A stretch of DNA of 24,841 bases from CAWCON01 sp963797185. Lineage in GTDB: Bacteria > Patescibacteriota > Saccharimonadia > Saccharimonadales > UBA4665. Made by a program: the position numbers and the translations under genes. The stretch covers positions 1 to 24,841 of the forward strand of contig CAWCON010000002.1 of the NCBI GenBank assembly GCA_963797185.1. Direction: 5' to 3'. The notes under the pieces were generated by a model. The model was not told the DNA's origin. It ran no database searches and saw only the letters and a list, made by a program, of their open reading frames with translations. Each line of letters begins with the position of its first letter. Within the stretch, counting starts at the first letter, position 1. Of the stretch, positions 1 to 5,869 are shown piece by piece.

Positions 1-1
1 G

Positions 2-388
2 TATGACAAGATTGGTCAGGTTGATTTTAATCACCGACTTTTGAATGCGAGTATCTGTATCTTTACCCCTAATAAGTTTCTATCCTTTACTTCAATGAAT
101 ATTGCGAAGCTACACAGTATTTTACTGTACTCTCAGGAAATGATGAATGCGGTTAAGCAGCCAAATGCTGAAAATACAGACAACAATAAGGACGTATACC
201 AGGTTGCTCGCCCAATTGCTCAACAAGTGCCGTCCCAAGTACCGGCTGATCTATCAGTCTTTTTGCGACCAGCCAATAAATCAACTTCACAGCGAGCTCT
301 GACTTCTATGGACCCCAAAATAAGTACTGCAACAAGGCTTCCGTTTTCGCGACGACGATACTTCGCGCCCAATAGTGGTCCTGCCTAA
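2..388 (+). CDS. C-terminal part of an unidentified protein (5' end outside window)
   Basis: The frame is open from the first bases of the window to a TAA at 386-388, about 128 residues, so this is probably the 3' end of a gene that starts upstream; the TTG at 41 is only an internal codon in that reading. I do not recognise the family. The first half is mixed hydrophobic and polar. The second half is rich in Gln, Pro, Ser and Arg and looks disordered, with a basic cluster (SRRRY) near the end. The gene converges on ychF and their stop codons overlap (TAA at 386-388 on plus, TAG at 387-385 on minus), which is a tight arrangement typical of compact genomes. It could be a chance open frame, but no long minus-strand frame competes with it. 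Confidence 0.5.
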   Translation, partial: YDKIGQVDFNHRLLNASICIFTPNKFLSFTSMNIAKLHSILLYSQEMMNAVKQPNAENTDNNKDVYQVARPIAQQVPSQVPADLSVFLRPANKSTSQRALTSMDPKISTATRLPFSRRRYFAPNSGPA

Positions 389-1470
389 ACGTTAAATCGG
401 AACTCCACAACGTCGTTGGGCTGCATCACGTAATCCTTACCTTCAGTTCTGACTTTGCCTGCCTGTCTTGCTTTGACGTATGAACCGGCTTCAATCAAGT
501 CGGGGTAGTTAATAATCTCGGCAGCGATAAAACCACGCTGAAAATCAGTATGGATAGCACCGGCGGCTTGTGGGGCTGTTGACCCTTGTCGAATTGTCCA
601 GGCTCTTACTTCTTTTTCGCCAGCCGTTAGGAAACTTTGCAAACCGAGCACCTCGTAGGCAGCTTTAATGACATGCATGAGACTTGACTCTATCTGTCCG
701 TAGCTCGCTAACAGTTCACTAGCGTCTACCTCATCCAACTCTTTTAACTCATCTTCTAATTTAGCGCACCCGAACAAAGCGTCAGCGGGGTAAACAAGTT
801 GGCTGAGTTCTTTTTTGCGTTTGTCATTGTTAAGTTCAAGCTCGTCTAGATTGAAGAAATAAATAATCGGTTTTGTAGTAATAAGTTGCATGTCATCGAT
901 GAGACTAAGGTCGGTATTATTTAATGTACCGAACAACAGCTTGCCTTCGTTGAGTACTTTATGTGCGCTTTCGAGAGCATCAAAGACTGGTTTCAGTTTC
1001 GCATTAACACTGCTCTCTTTGTGCAATCGAGGCAGGCGATTCTCGATTATTTGTAAATCGGACAGCATCAACTCGGTGTTAATAATATCGATGTCGCTTG
1101 CTGGGTTATGCTGTTGATCGACATGTATAACATTCTCGTCGTTGAATGCACGAACAACTTGAAGTATGGCATCGCACGAACGTACATGGCCAAGAAATCG
1201 GTTACCGAGCCCCTCTCCTTGAGAAGCACCGGATACTAAGCCGGCGACATCAATAAATGTTACCGTGGCCTGAATAATTTTATGAGTGTTATATAATGAG
1301 GCAAGTTTCGTAAGTCGTTCATCAGGGACGGGGACGATACCCGTATTGGGCTCAATGGTTGCGAACGGGTAGTTAGCGATCAATGCATTGTTATGGCTTA
1401 AGGCGTTAAACAAGGTTGATTTTCCAACATTGGGGAGACCAACGATACCACAAGAAACAGATGAAGACAT
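385..1470 (-). CDS. ychF: Redox-regulated ATPase/GTPase YchF (OLA1 family)
   Basis: 361 residues, close to the family length of about 363. The G1/P-loop is GLPNVGKST at residues 11-19. The G3 motif is DVAG at 74-77. G4 is NLDE (207-210) in place of NKxD, the hallmark of YchF/OLA1 and the reason the family hydrolyses ATP as well as GTP. The switch region NYPFATIEPNTG (33-44) is strongly conserved. The C-terminal TGS domain spans about 279-360. Family members are cytosolic, bind ribosomes and are linked to translation and stress responses. The gene is transcribed divergently from the 1571 gene and probably from an extended -10 box six bases before its ATG, so its mRNA may lack a 5' leader. Identity is very secure; the precise cellular role is known only from family work. 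Confidence 0.97.
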   Translation of the reverse strand: MSSSVSCGIVGLPNVGKSTLFNALSHNNALIANYPFATIEPNTGIVPVPDERLTKLASLYNTHKIIQATVTFIDVAGLVSGASQGEGLGNRFLGHVRSCDAILQVVRAFNDENVIHVDQQHNPASDIDIINTELMLSDLQIIENRLPRLHKESSVNAKLKPVFDALESAHKVLNEGKLLFGTLNNTDLSLIDDMQLITTKPIIYFFNLDELELNNDKRKKELSQLVYPADALFGCAKLEDELKELDEVDASELLASYGQIESSLMHVIKAAYEVLGLQSFLTAGEKEVRAWTIRQGSTAPQAAGAIHTDFQRGFIAAEIINYPDLIEAGSYVKARQAGKVRTEGKDYVMQPNDVVEFRFNV

Positions 1471-1476
1471 GACCCT

Positions 1477-1485
1477 ATTTTAGCA
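1477..1485 (-). promoter_or_regulatory. Extended -10 promoter of ychF, leaderless spacing
   Basis: Read on the minus strand this is TGC-TAAAAT, followed by six bases (AGGGTC) and the ychF ATG. A -10 hexamer six bases before the A of ATG places the expected transcription start at the start codon itself. No good -35 box is seen, as is usual for extended -10 promoters. Confidence 0.55.
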
Positions 1486-1555
1486 GGTATGATTAAAAAT
1501 TACTCTTGTAAAAAAAGCAATAATATGCTAACGTTTATAAAGTAGCCTAATTAAA

Positions 1556-1561
1556 TAAAAT
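1556..1561 (+). promoter_or_regulatory. Possible -10 box of the 1571 gene
   Basis: TAAAAT lies nine bases before the ATG at 1571 in a very A-rich stretch with no Shine-Dalgarno motif. Spacing agrees with the other near-leaderless starts in this window. The A/T-rich context makes a chance match possible. Confidence 0.3.
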
Positions 1562-1570
1562 CAAAAAACT

Positions 1571-2641
1571 ATGCCATCACAACTCGATGCCTCTCATATT
1601 ATAAGCGAACTGTCGACTGACAGTTATTTTCAAACTCACTCACCTGAAGACCCAGGATCAAAAATGATAGATGGCATTAGGGGTGCTCTAATAAAAGAAT
1701 TTGTAGGTCATGAAGCAATGCAGCAAGTTTTTGCAGAACCGTTACGTGCATTGCGAGCGGAGACATTATATCGCCTATGGGGTCAGCTTGAGGCACCGTC
1801 GGAGGAAGTTCTGACGGAGATTATTAGTGGTATGAGCGGGGAAGTTAGAGATAAGGGAAAAGATGCTCAGCTTCATCTCGATAGAGCCTATGCACTAACA
1901 GATCTCTCGCTACAAACTGCAGATCCGAAGAAACGTTGGCATGCTATACATCTTGCTTTACAAAATGTGGGCGAAATAGAAGGAGGGGCTGAATTTAAGA
2001 TGCAGCCTGCGATGTATCGTCTGCAGACCAGCATGCTCAAAAATGACTTAAGACAAGAATTTACAAGGGTAGCCCATACTAGTGAAGTTCATCCGATTGA
2101 GTTAGGTTCTGGCTTACCGCCAAAGGAACGGATCGCAAAATATAGAGCGTTCGAGACTGATTTTACTAAAAATGAAAGGAAGGCTATAGAGGAGTTCGAT
2201 AAGTACGTTAGTAATGGCATAACAGACGAGGAATTGGCGTTTGGTATTTTATTTGAGTGGTACTATGTCATTGCGCGTCGTCATGAGACATGGCAGCAGG
2301 AAGAAATTGATACTGTTTCCGTTCGAGGTACGACTTCCAGAGAGGATAATCCCTCGATAGTTTCAAGCGACGGAAAAATGTACTATGCGCCGCCTTCTGC
2401 TAATCACGACGTCGTGATTTCATTTTATAGGCCAGGGCGAGAAACCCAAGATGAACGAATCCAGTTAAAGTCGTATGATTATGTGAAATCACAGAAAAAA
2501 CACTATGACGAATCTAGTGTATCTATCGTTGATCTACGAGGAGTACTTAATCAACCAGGCCTAACTAATGATCGAGCAACAGCTCAGATAATGAAGAACT
2601 TAACACAGTTCTATTATGACTACGAAGCTTATCAAGGATAA
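1571..2641 (+). CDS. Hypothetical protein, 356 aa, probably cytosolic
   Basis: I do not recognise this protein. It has no signal peptide and no membrane segment. It is charged and acidic, with long helical-looking stretches (about residues 60-200) followed by a C-terminal part with beta-like strands (DVVISFYRPGR near 280; SIVDLRG near 318). No nucleotide-binding, metal-binding or catalytic motif stands out. The ATG at 1571 is chosen because it is preceded by a plausible -10 box at near-leaderless spacing and no upstream start is visible. It is divergent from ychF (100 bp between starts) and convergent with the small 62-aa gene (14 bp between stops). Its length and coding-like composition make it a real gene; function unknown. 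Confidence 0.8.
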   Translation: MPSQLDASHIISELSTDSYFQTHSPEDPGSKMIDGIRGALIKEFVGHEAMQQVFAEPLRALRAETLYRLWGQLEAPSEEVLTEIISGMSGEVRDKGKDAQLHLDRAYALTDLSLQTADPKKRWHAIHLALQNVGEIEGGAEFKMQPAMYRLQTSMLKNDLRQEFTRVAHTSEVHPIELGSGLPPKERIAKYRAFETDFTKNERKAIEEFDKYVSNGITDEELAFGILFEWYYVIARRHETWQQEEIDTVSVRGTTSREDNPSIVSSDGKMYYAPPSANHDVVISFYRPGRETQDERIQLKSYDYVKSQKKHYDESSVSIVDLRGVLNQPGLTNDRATAQIMKNLTQFYYDYEAYQG

Positions 2642-2655
2642 AGAGAGTACTAGTA

Positions 2656-2844
2656 TTAATTTGGATTTTTAGGGGATCTAAATTGGCTGAGATCAACGAT
2701 AGTCGTCTGTTCTTCTCCGTTAGGTGATAGATGAGTAATGGGCACTTCGCCCAGTTCAAATATCTCGGCTATAGCTTTAATAACCCTGAGCTCTTCGTCT
2801 GTGTACTCGGGAGTTGAATCGTTTGCTAATTTTTCACCGATCAT
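2656..2844 (-). CDS. Small hypothetical acidic protein, 62 aa
   Basis: A 62-residue acidic protein without membrane segments, with a helical core (DEELRVIKAIAEIFELG, about 16-32) and a C-terminal extension ending in SPKNPN. Two other short frames overlap it, but this one is preferred because a good promoter points at its ATG: TAGACA (2874-2879), a 17-bp gap, then TATAAT (2851-2856), six bases before the start. I do not recognise the family. It converges on the 1571 gene and is divergent from the flippase-like gene. Confidence 0.65.
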   Translation of the reverse strand: MIGEKLANDSTPEYTDEELRVIKAIAEIFELGEVPITHLSPNGEEQTTIVDLSQFRSPKNPN

Positions 2845-2850
2845 AGGTCT

Positions 2851-2879
2851 ATTATATAACTATTTAATGCTAATGTCTA
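2851..2879 (-). promoter_or_regulatory. Promoter of the 62-aa gene, leaderless spacing
   Basis: On the minus strand: TAGACA (-35, 2874-2879), 17-bp spacer, TATAAT (-10, 2851-2856), then AGGTCT read as AGACCT and the ATG. The perfect -10 box and ideal spacer make this one of the clearest sigma-70-type promoters here. The predicted start of transcription is the A of ATG. Confidence 0.6.
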
Positions 2880-2975
2880 TAGCATGGATTGGTATGTTGG
2901 TAAAGGATTCTGAGACAGCCCAGCTGCGATGAGATAATACAAACGTCGAAGTACCTCAATCGAGATTGCTTATTC

Positions 2976-2985
2976 AGGAGCTCCT
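2976..2985. promoter_or_regulatory. Palindrome AGGAGCTCCT over the -35 region of the 3016 gene
   Basis: A perfect 10-bp palindrome sits where the -35 element of the promoter at 2998-3006 would be. It could be an operator, but a single 10-bp palindrome is weak evidence. Confidence 0.2.
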
Positions 2986-2997
2986 CGAATGGCACAT

Positions 2998-3006
2998 TGC
3001 TATAAT
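2998..3006 (+). promoter_or_regulatory. Extended -10 promoter TGC-TATAAT of the flippase-like gene
   Basis: TGC-TATAAT is a full-consensus extended -10 box. It lies inside the longest open frame, which begins at an ATG at 2989, and ends nine bases before the in-frame ATG at 3016. This decides the start: a transcript from this promoter cannot contain the 2989 codon. Confidence 0.6.
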
Positions 3007-3015
3007 GTACTCATT

Positions 3016-3978
3016 ATGGTTAAGGCTTCCGATACGTCGTCTCCCAACCCAAATTTACGACTTAGTATCAACAAAATAATTGGTCTACTCTTATTTCTGG
3101 TAGCTCTTTATGTTTTATTGCCGCAATTTGGTAATTTTCGTAAAAGTATTGGCTTGCTGAGGCATGCTAATGCTGCTTGGTTACTGATAGCGCTTTGTTC
3201 TGTGTGGGCTACCTACTTTGTAGCTGCGTTCATATATGTACTACTGACAAAACACAAACTACGATACGTGCAGACAGTTGCAATTCAAGTTGCCAGTATG
3301 TTTGCCAACCGTTTGTTACCGGCCGGGATTGGCGCAATTGGTGTTAGCTATAAGTATCTTCGTAAGAATAAACATACGGCCACTGAAGCTGGGGCAGTAG
3401 TTGCCGCTAACAACGCGCTTGGTTTTATCGGTAACGTTCTGCTTATTGCTGGTACGTTATTGTTTACGCGCAGTTCAATAACTGGCTATACCCGTCCACA
3501 TTTTTCGCTACCGCATTTCTGGATAATTATCGGACTTTTATTGCTGATAATTATTGGGGTGGTTTGGATTAAAAAAGCCGGGAAATCTCTCGGCCAAACT
3601 GTTAGAAAGATCTTTCTGAATCTTATTAGGTACAAAACACACCCCCTAAAATTATCGGGTGCCTTAATGAGTTCAGTTTGTTTAACGGCACTATATAGTC
3701 TTGGATTACTGGCTTGTGTCCACTCTATCCACGCCAATATATCTTTTTTGCACGCTATTGTTGTACTAACAATTGGTGTAGCAGGTGGGACAATAATACC
3801 AACGCCGGGCGGATTGGGGGGTACTGAGTTGGCATTAATCAGCGGACTAGTAATCTATAACATTAGCTCGCCTGAAGCGTTAGCGGCAGTTCTGGTGTAT
3901 CGGCTACTAACATATTGGCTTGCACTTATACTGGGTGCATTGGCCTTCGGTGTAGTAGCGCGTGAACAGTACATCTAA
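3016..3978 (+). CDS. Flippase-like integral membrane protein (LPG synthase TM / YbhN-AglD family)
   Basis: 320 residues with about eight hydrophobic segments starting near residue 16. The C-terminal signature IPTPGGLGGTE (about 260-270), followed by a YRLLTYWLALILG segment, is diagnostic of the lysylphosphatidylglycerol-synthase transmembrane / UPF0104 family; the AANNALGF segment near 130 also fits. The soluble aminoacyl-transfer domain of MprF is absent, so this is the stand-alone membrane form, thought to move lipids or lipid-linked sugars across the membrane. The substrate cannot be told. The start at 3016 is preferred over 2989 because of the promoter between them. It is monocistronic here. 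Confidence 0.85.
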   Translation: MVKASDTSSPNPNLRLSINKIIGLLLFLVALYVLLPQFGNFRKSIGLLRHANAAWLLIALCSVWATYFVAAFIYVLLTKHKLRYVQTVAIQVASMFANRLLPAGIGAIGVSYKYLRKNKHTATEAGAVVAANNALGFIGNVLLIAGTLLFTRSSITGYTRPHFSLPHFWIIIGLLLLIIIGVVWIKKAGKSLGQTVRKIFLNLIRYKTHPLKLSGALMSSVCLTALYSLGLLACVHSIHANISFLHAIVVLTIGVAGGTIIPTPGGLGGTELALISGLVIYNISSPEALAAVLVYRLLTYWLALILGALAFGVVAREQYI

Positions 3979-4078
3979 ATCAGGACTGGTCCTAGCTAAC
4001 GGAATAGGGGATAAGCACTTTACTTATCTCTTAAAATATGGTACCCTCACACTGCAACACGTGGTAGCTTGAGTTTTT

Positions 4079-4097
4079 CAAAGATAGTATATCTTTG
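4079..4097. repeat. 8-bp hairpin in the leader region
   Basis: Arms CAAAGATA (4079-4086) and TATCTTTG (4090-4097) are perfect complements around a 3-base gap. The preceding CTTGAGTTTTTCAAAG can pair in a competing way, so alternative folds are possible. No function can be assigned. Confidence 0.4.
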
Positions 4098-4125
4098 GCT
4101 AACTTGCTATCTGCGGTTTGCACCT

Positions 4126-4137
4126 TGACATGTCAGT
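4126..4137 (+). repeat. Left copy of a 12-bp inverted repeat (TGACATGTCAGT)
   Basis: TGACATGTCAGT, whose first ten bases are a palindrome. The reverse complement, ACTGACATGTCA, occurs at 5216-5227 on the far side of the secreted-protein gene. The two copies bracket 1.1 kb. They could be paired protein-binding sites or the ends of an inserted unit. Confidence 0.5.
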
Positions 4138-4145
4138 CTGTTTAT

Positions 4146-4200
4146 TGGGATACGGCTAGACTGCTTCATCTTTTATTGGAGCAATCTAATCCGTATCCCA
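4146..4200. repeat. Long hairpin upstream of the secreted-protein gene
   Basis: Outer arms TGGGATACGG (4146-4155) and CCGTATCCCA (4191-4200) pair perfectly over 10 bp. After a small internal loop, TAGACTGCT (4157-4165) pairs with AGCAATCTA (4180-4188) except for one C/A mismatch, leaving a 14-base loop. No T-run follows, so it does not look like an intrinsic terminator. It lies 54 bases before the ATG at 4255, so as RNA it could shape or stabilise that gene's leader. Confidence 0.6.
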
Positions 4201-4241
4201 CAATATGTGAGAAACGGCAAAGGAAGGCGTTTAGCCAAGAC

Positions 4242-4250
4242 AAAGGGAGG
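4242..4250 (+). promoter_or_regulatory. Strong Shine-Dalgarno site of the 4255 gene
   Basis: AAAGGGAGG precedes the ATG by four bases (TGCC). It is the strongest ribosome-binding site in the window and selects the ATG at 4255 over the upstream in-frame GTG at 4207. Confidence 0.75.
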
Positions 4251-4254
4251 TGCC

Positions 4255-5145
4255 ATGAGCGCCATCAAAAGCTGGCGACGGCTATTCTTTGCCGTCACCA
4301 TGGTTACCGTTGGACTCTCAGGAGTGGGAGTTTCAGCGTCAACACAGCCACCGATTCAACCGGTGGGTAGTGGGCCGTTCTGGAACATGCCGATCACTGG
4401 GCATGTTTCTAAGATCAGCCGAGTGTGTGGACAGGATGGGCTAGTCGCAACGGTCAGTGTCAAAAAAGACCCCAAAAACTACCCGGTCATGTTTATATTC
4501 TCGGCACAAAACCCGAAGCTGAGCCTGCATAGCGACCTCAATGATTACATATCAACGGTGGTTGTTAATGTTCCGGTTCATAATTCCCGTGTTTCAATCA
4601 AAAGGCCGTTTGTTGACCGTTTGGTTCAGCAACACGTTCTCGAACTGTCAAACGTTAACCCAGATACAATTTACTGGAGCGACGCAGTTGACTTTTCGGC
4701 GATCAATCACGGCAAGGACTTCGGGACACTAACCCTCGGGACACTGAACTGCGCTGGTATATATGCAGCGAATGTGCCTGTTAAGGTTACGCTCGGTGGT
4801 CTCCAAACTGGTACCATTCACGGCGTCGTTTCAAACGCTACACTTCATACAACGATGGCCAATGGCGTACTAACTGCCCTCAGCAGCACTCTCAAACTCG
4901 GATTTTCGAGTTCTGTGAGTGACCCTCCCGCTCCTGCTAGCTTGGTTATGGCTTTGACGCAAAATGCCGGCCGCTGGAAGGGGCAACTTACGATTCTCAA
5001 TGCTGAATTGGGAGGTACGCTTTCACTTCTACCAACTACTGTGAACTTTGCTTCGAACGGTATAATCACCGGTACTGCACGCAGTTTACCGTGGACCATC
5101 GGCTCGAAGAAGGGCTTTATCACAGCTGAGTGGCAGATTGGCTAA
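4255..5145 (+). CDS. Secreted hypothetical protein, 296 aa
   Basis: I do not recognise the family. The N-terminus is a classic signal peptide: a basic start (KSWRR), a hydrophobic core and a small-residue cleavage region (VSAS near residues 26-29), so the mature protein is exported. The mature part is rich in Gly, Ser, Thr and Val with alternating hydrophobic residues, suggesting an all-beta fold; two Cys in the mature part (near 61 and 165) could form a disulfide. Sampled 60-base lines give 50-53% GC against about 37% in the next gene. The gene stands alone between long hairpins and an inverted repeat, with an unusually strong ribosome-binding site. It may be an acquired cassette or a highly expressed surface protein. 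Function unknown. Confidence 0.8.
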   Translation: MSAIKSWRRLFFAVTMVTVGLSGVGVSASTQPPIQPVGSGPFWNMPITGHVSKISRVCGQDGLVATVSVKKDPKNYPVMFIFSAQNPKLSLHSDLNDYISTVVVNVPVHNSRVSIKRPFVDRLVQQHVLELSNVNPDTIYWSDAVDFSAINHGKDFGTLTLGTLNCAGIYAANVPVKVTLGGLQTGTIHGVVSNATLHTTMANGVLTALSSTLKLGFSSSVSDPPAPASLVMALTQNAGRWKGQLTILNAELGGTLSLLPTTVNFASNGIITGTARSLPWTIGSKKGFITAEWQIG

Positions 5146-5152
5146 GTGGTCG

Positions 5153-5195
5153 GGGGGCGTGTGCTTCAATCGTGCTATTACATGCACACGCCCCC
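5153..5195. repeat. GC-rich 12-bp hairpin after the secreted-protein gene
   Basis: Arms GGGGGCGTGTGC (5153-5164) and GCACACGCCCCC (5184-5195) are perfect complements around a 19-base loop, starting 7 bases after the stop. There is no T-run on either strand, so it is not a textbook intrinsic terminator. It could protect the 3' end of the mRNA or stop transcription with help from a factor. Confidence 0.6.
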
Positions 5196-5215
5196 AACCA
5201 CCCCCGCCTCGCAGT

Positions 5216-5227
5216 ACTGACATGTCA
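5216..5227 (-). repeat. Right copy of the 12-bp inverted repeat (ACTGACATGTCA)
   Basis: Exact reverse complement of the 4126-4137 element, containing the same palindrome TGACATGTCA. Flanking bases beyond the 12 bp do not match. Confidence 0.5.
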
Positions 5228-5278
5228 CACCCAGTTTTAATCGATAAGCATTATCGTATTTATATCGTTCTAGTGGTT

Positions 5279-5287
5279 TGCTATACT
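5279..5287 (+). promoter_or_regulatory. Extended -10 promoter TGC-TATACT of the pilus surface operon
   Basis: TGC-TATACT ends 11 bases before the ATG at 5299, giving a predicted leader of about 4-5 bases. It overlaps the TTG at 5278, so that in-frame TTG cannot be the start. Confidence 0.6.
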
Positions 5288-5298
5288 TGAGCTCAGGT

Positions 5299-5829
5299 AT
5301 GGATGCAGCAAGTACGCGGCCTGTTATAACTTCAAACTTTGGATCCTTGGGGAAAAAGAAAAAAGTAATATTATTTTTCAGTGGTCTAGCATTGCTAATA
5401 ATCTTGTTGGTGCTTGTCATAATCTATGCGTATGAGTCGAATCACACAAAGAGCAAGTTGACGGAGACGCAACTAGTCACAGAAGTAGAAACTTATATGT
5501 CAAACGGTCAGTATAAAAAAGCGATAACCCTTATTAATTCACAACCAAGTAGCCTGACAAAAACCAGTACTGTGCAAAGTGAGCTAGCTAGAGCGTATAC
5601 ACAAAGTGGAGATACGATGGCAGCTTACACTATCTATAATAATGTCGCGAAGAGTAATCCAAGCTTGAGCAGTGATCAACTTGCAGCTCAGACTGCTCAA
5701 GCTGCCGGCAATAAGCAAGGGGCAATATATTGGTACCAGCAAGCAGAAAAAGCATTACCTCCCGGTGGTCTTAGTCAAAATTATGCTGCTCAGTTTCAAA
5801 GTGATATAAAGCAGCTAGAGTCTAAGTGA
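5299..5829 (+). CDS. Membrane-anchored TPR-like protein at the head of the pilus operon
   Basis: 176 residues from the ATG at 5299, chosen because the promoter overlaps the earlier in-frame TTG. A basic patch (GKKKK, 18-22) precedes one transmembrane helix (about 23-44), so the N-terminus should be cytoplasmic and the rest outside. The outer part has helical repeats resembling tetratricopeptide motifs: VETYMSNGQYKKAITLI, LARAYTQSGDTMAAYTIY and AAGNKQGAIYWYQQAEKAL. TPR proteins act as scaffolds; in Gram-negative T4P the TPR protein PilF/PilW pilots the secretin. With no secretin seen, this one may instead scaffold minor pilins or the large secreted protein that follows 40 bases later. Homology to PilF/PilW cannot be claimed. 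Confidence 0.7.
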   Translation: MDAASTRPVITSNFGSLGKKKKVILFFSGLALLIILLVLVIIYAYESNHTKSKLTETQLVTEVETYMSNGQYKKAITLINSQPSSLTKTSTVQSELARAYTQSGDTMAAYTIYNNVAKSNPSLSSDQLAAQTAQAAGNKQGAIYWYQQAEKALPPGGLSQNYAAQFQSDIKQLESK

Positions 5830-5869
5830 TGAATGCAAAGATATATAGCGCAGGTGTATCGTAGGACTT

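Larger units (their letters stand above)
3979..4254. other. Structured intergenic region with several inverted repeats
   Basis: These 276 bases hold no convincing gene; a short open frame from 4095 reads through the hairpins and is discounted. Visible structures are an AGGAC/GTCCT dyad (3982-3993), GATAAG/CTTATC arms (4010-4015 and 4023-4028), an 8-bp hairpin at 4079-4097, the palindrome at 4126-4135 and the long hairpin at 4146-4200. The first two may end transcription of the flippase-like gene, although neither has a run of T after it. A TTGACA at 4125-4130 overlaps the palindrome, but only a poor -10 (GGATAC, 4148-4153) lies 17 bp downstream. Confidence 0.5.

Noticed and set aside
385..1470. 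The NLDE motif of the ychF product as a degenerate G4
   Set aside because: It is the normal form for the YchF/OLA1 family and not a defect.
2738..2932. A 64-codon plus-strand frame opposite the 62-aa gene
   Set aside because: It has no promoter or ribosome-binding site, and its low-complexity Ser/Ile composition fits an antisense shadow.
2989..3015. ATG at 2989 as the start of the flippase-like gene
   Set aside because: A consensus TGC-TATAAT lies between it and the in-frame ATG at 3016, so the transcript would start after it.
4125..4153. TTGACA at 4125-4130 as the -35 box of the secreted gene
   Set aside because: The matching -10 position reads GGATAC, a poor fit, and the hexamer is part of the inverted repeat. 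It stays possible but is not called.
4146..4200. The long hairpin as an integron attC site, given a tyrosine recombinase in the window
   Set aside because: The ends do not show the GTTRRRY/RYYYAAC core boxes, there is only one such element, and the recombinase has the length and residues of an ordinary Xer and not of an integron integrase.
4095..4370. A 91-codon open frame over the leader and start of the secreted gene
   Set aside because: It runs through the hairpins, has no ribosome-binding site and overlaps a better-supported gene in another frame.
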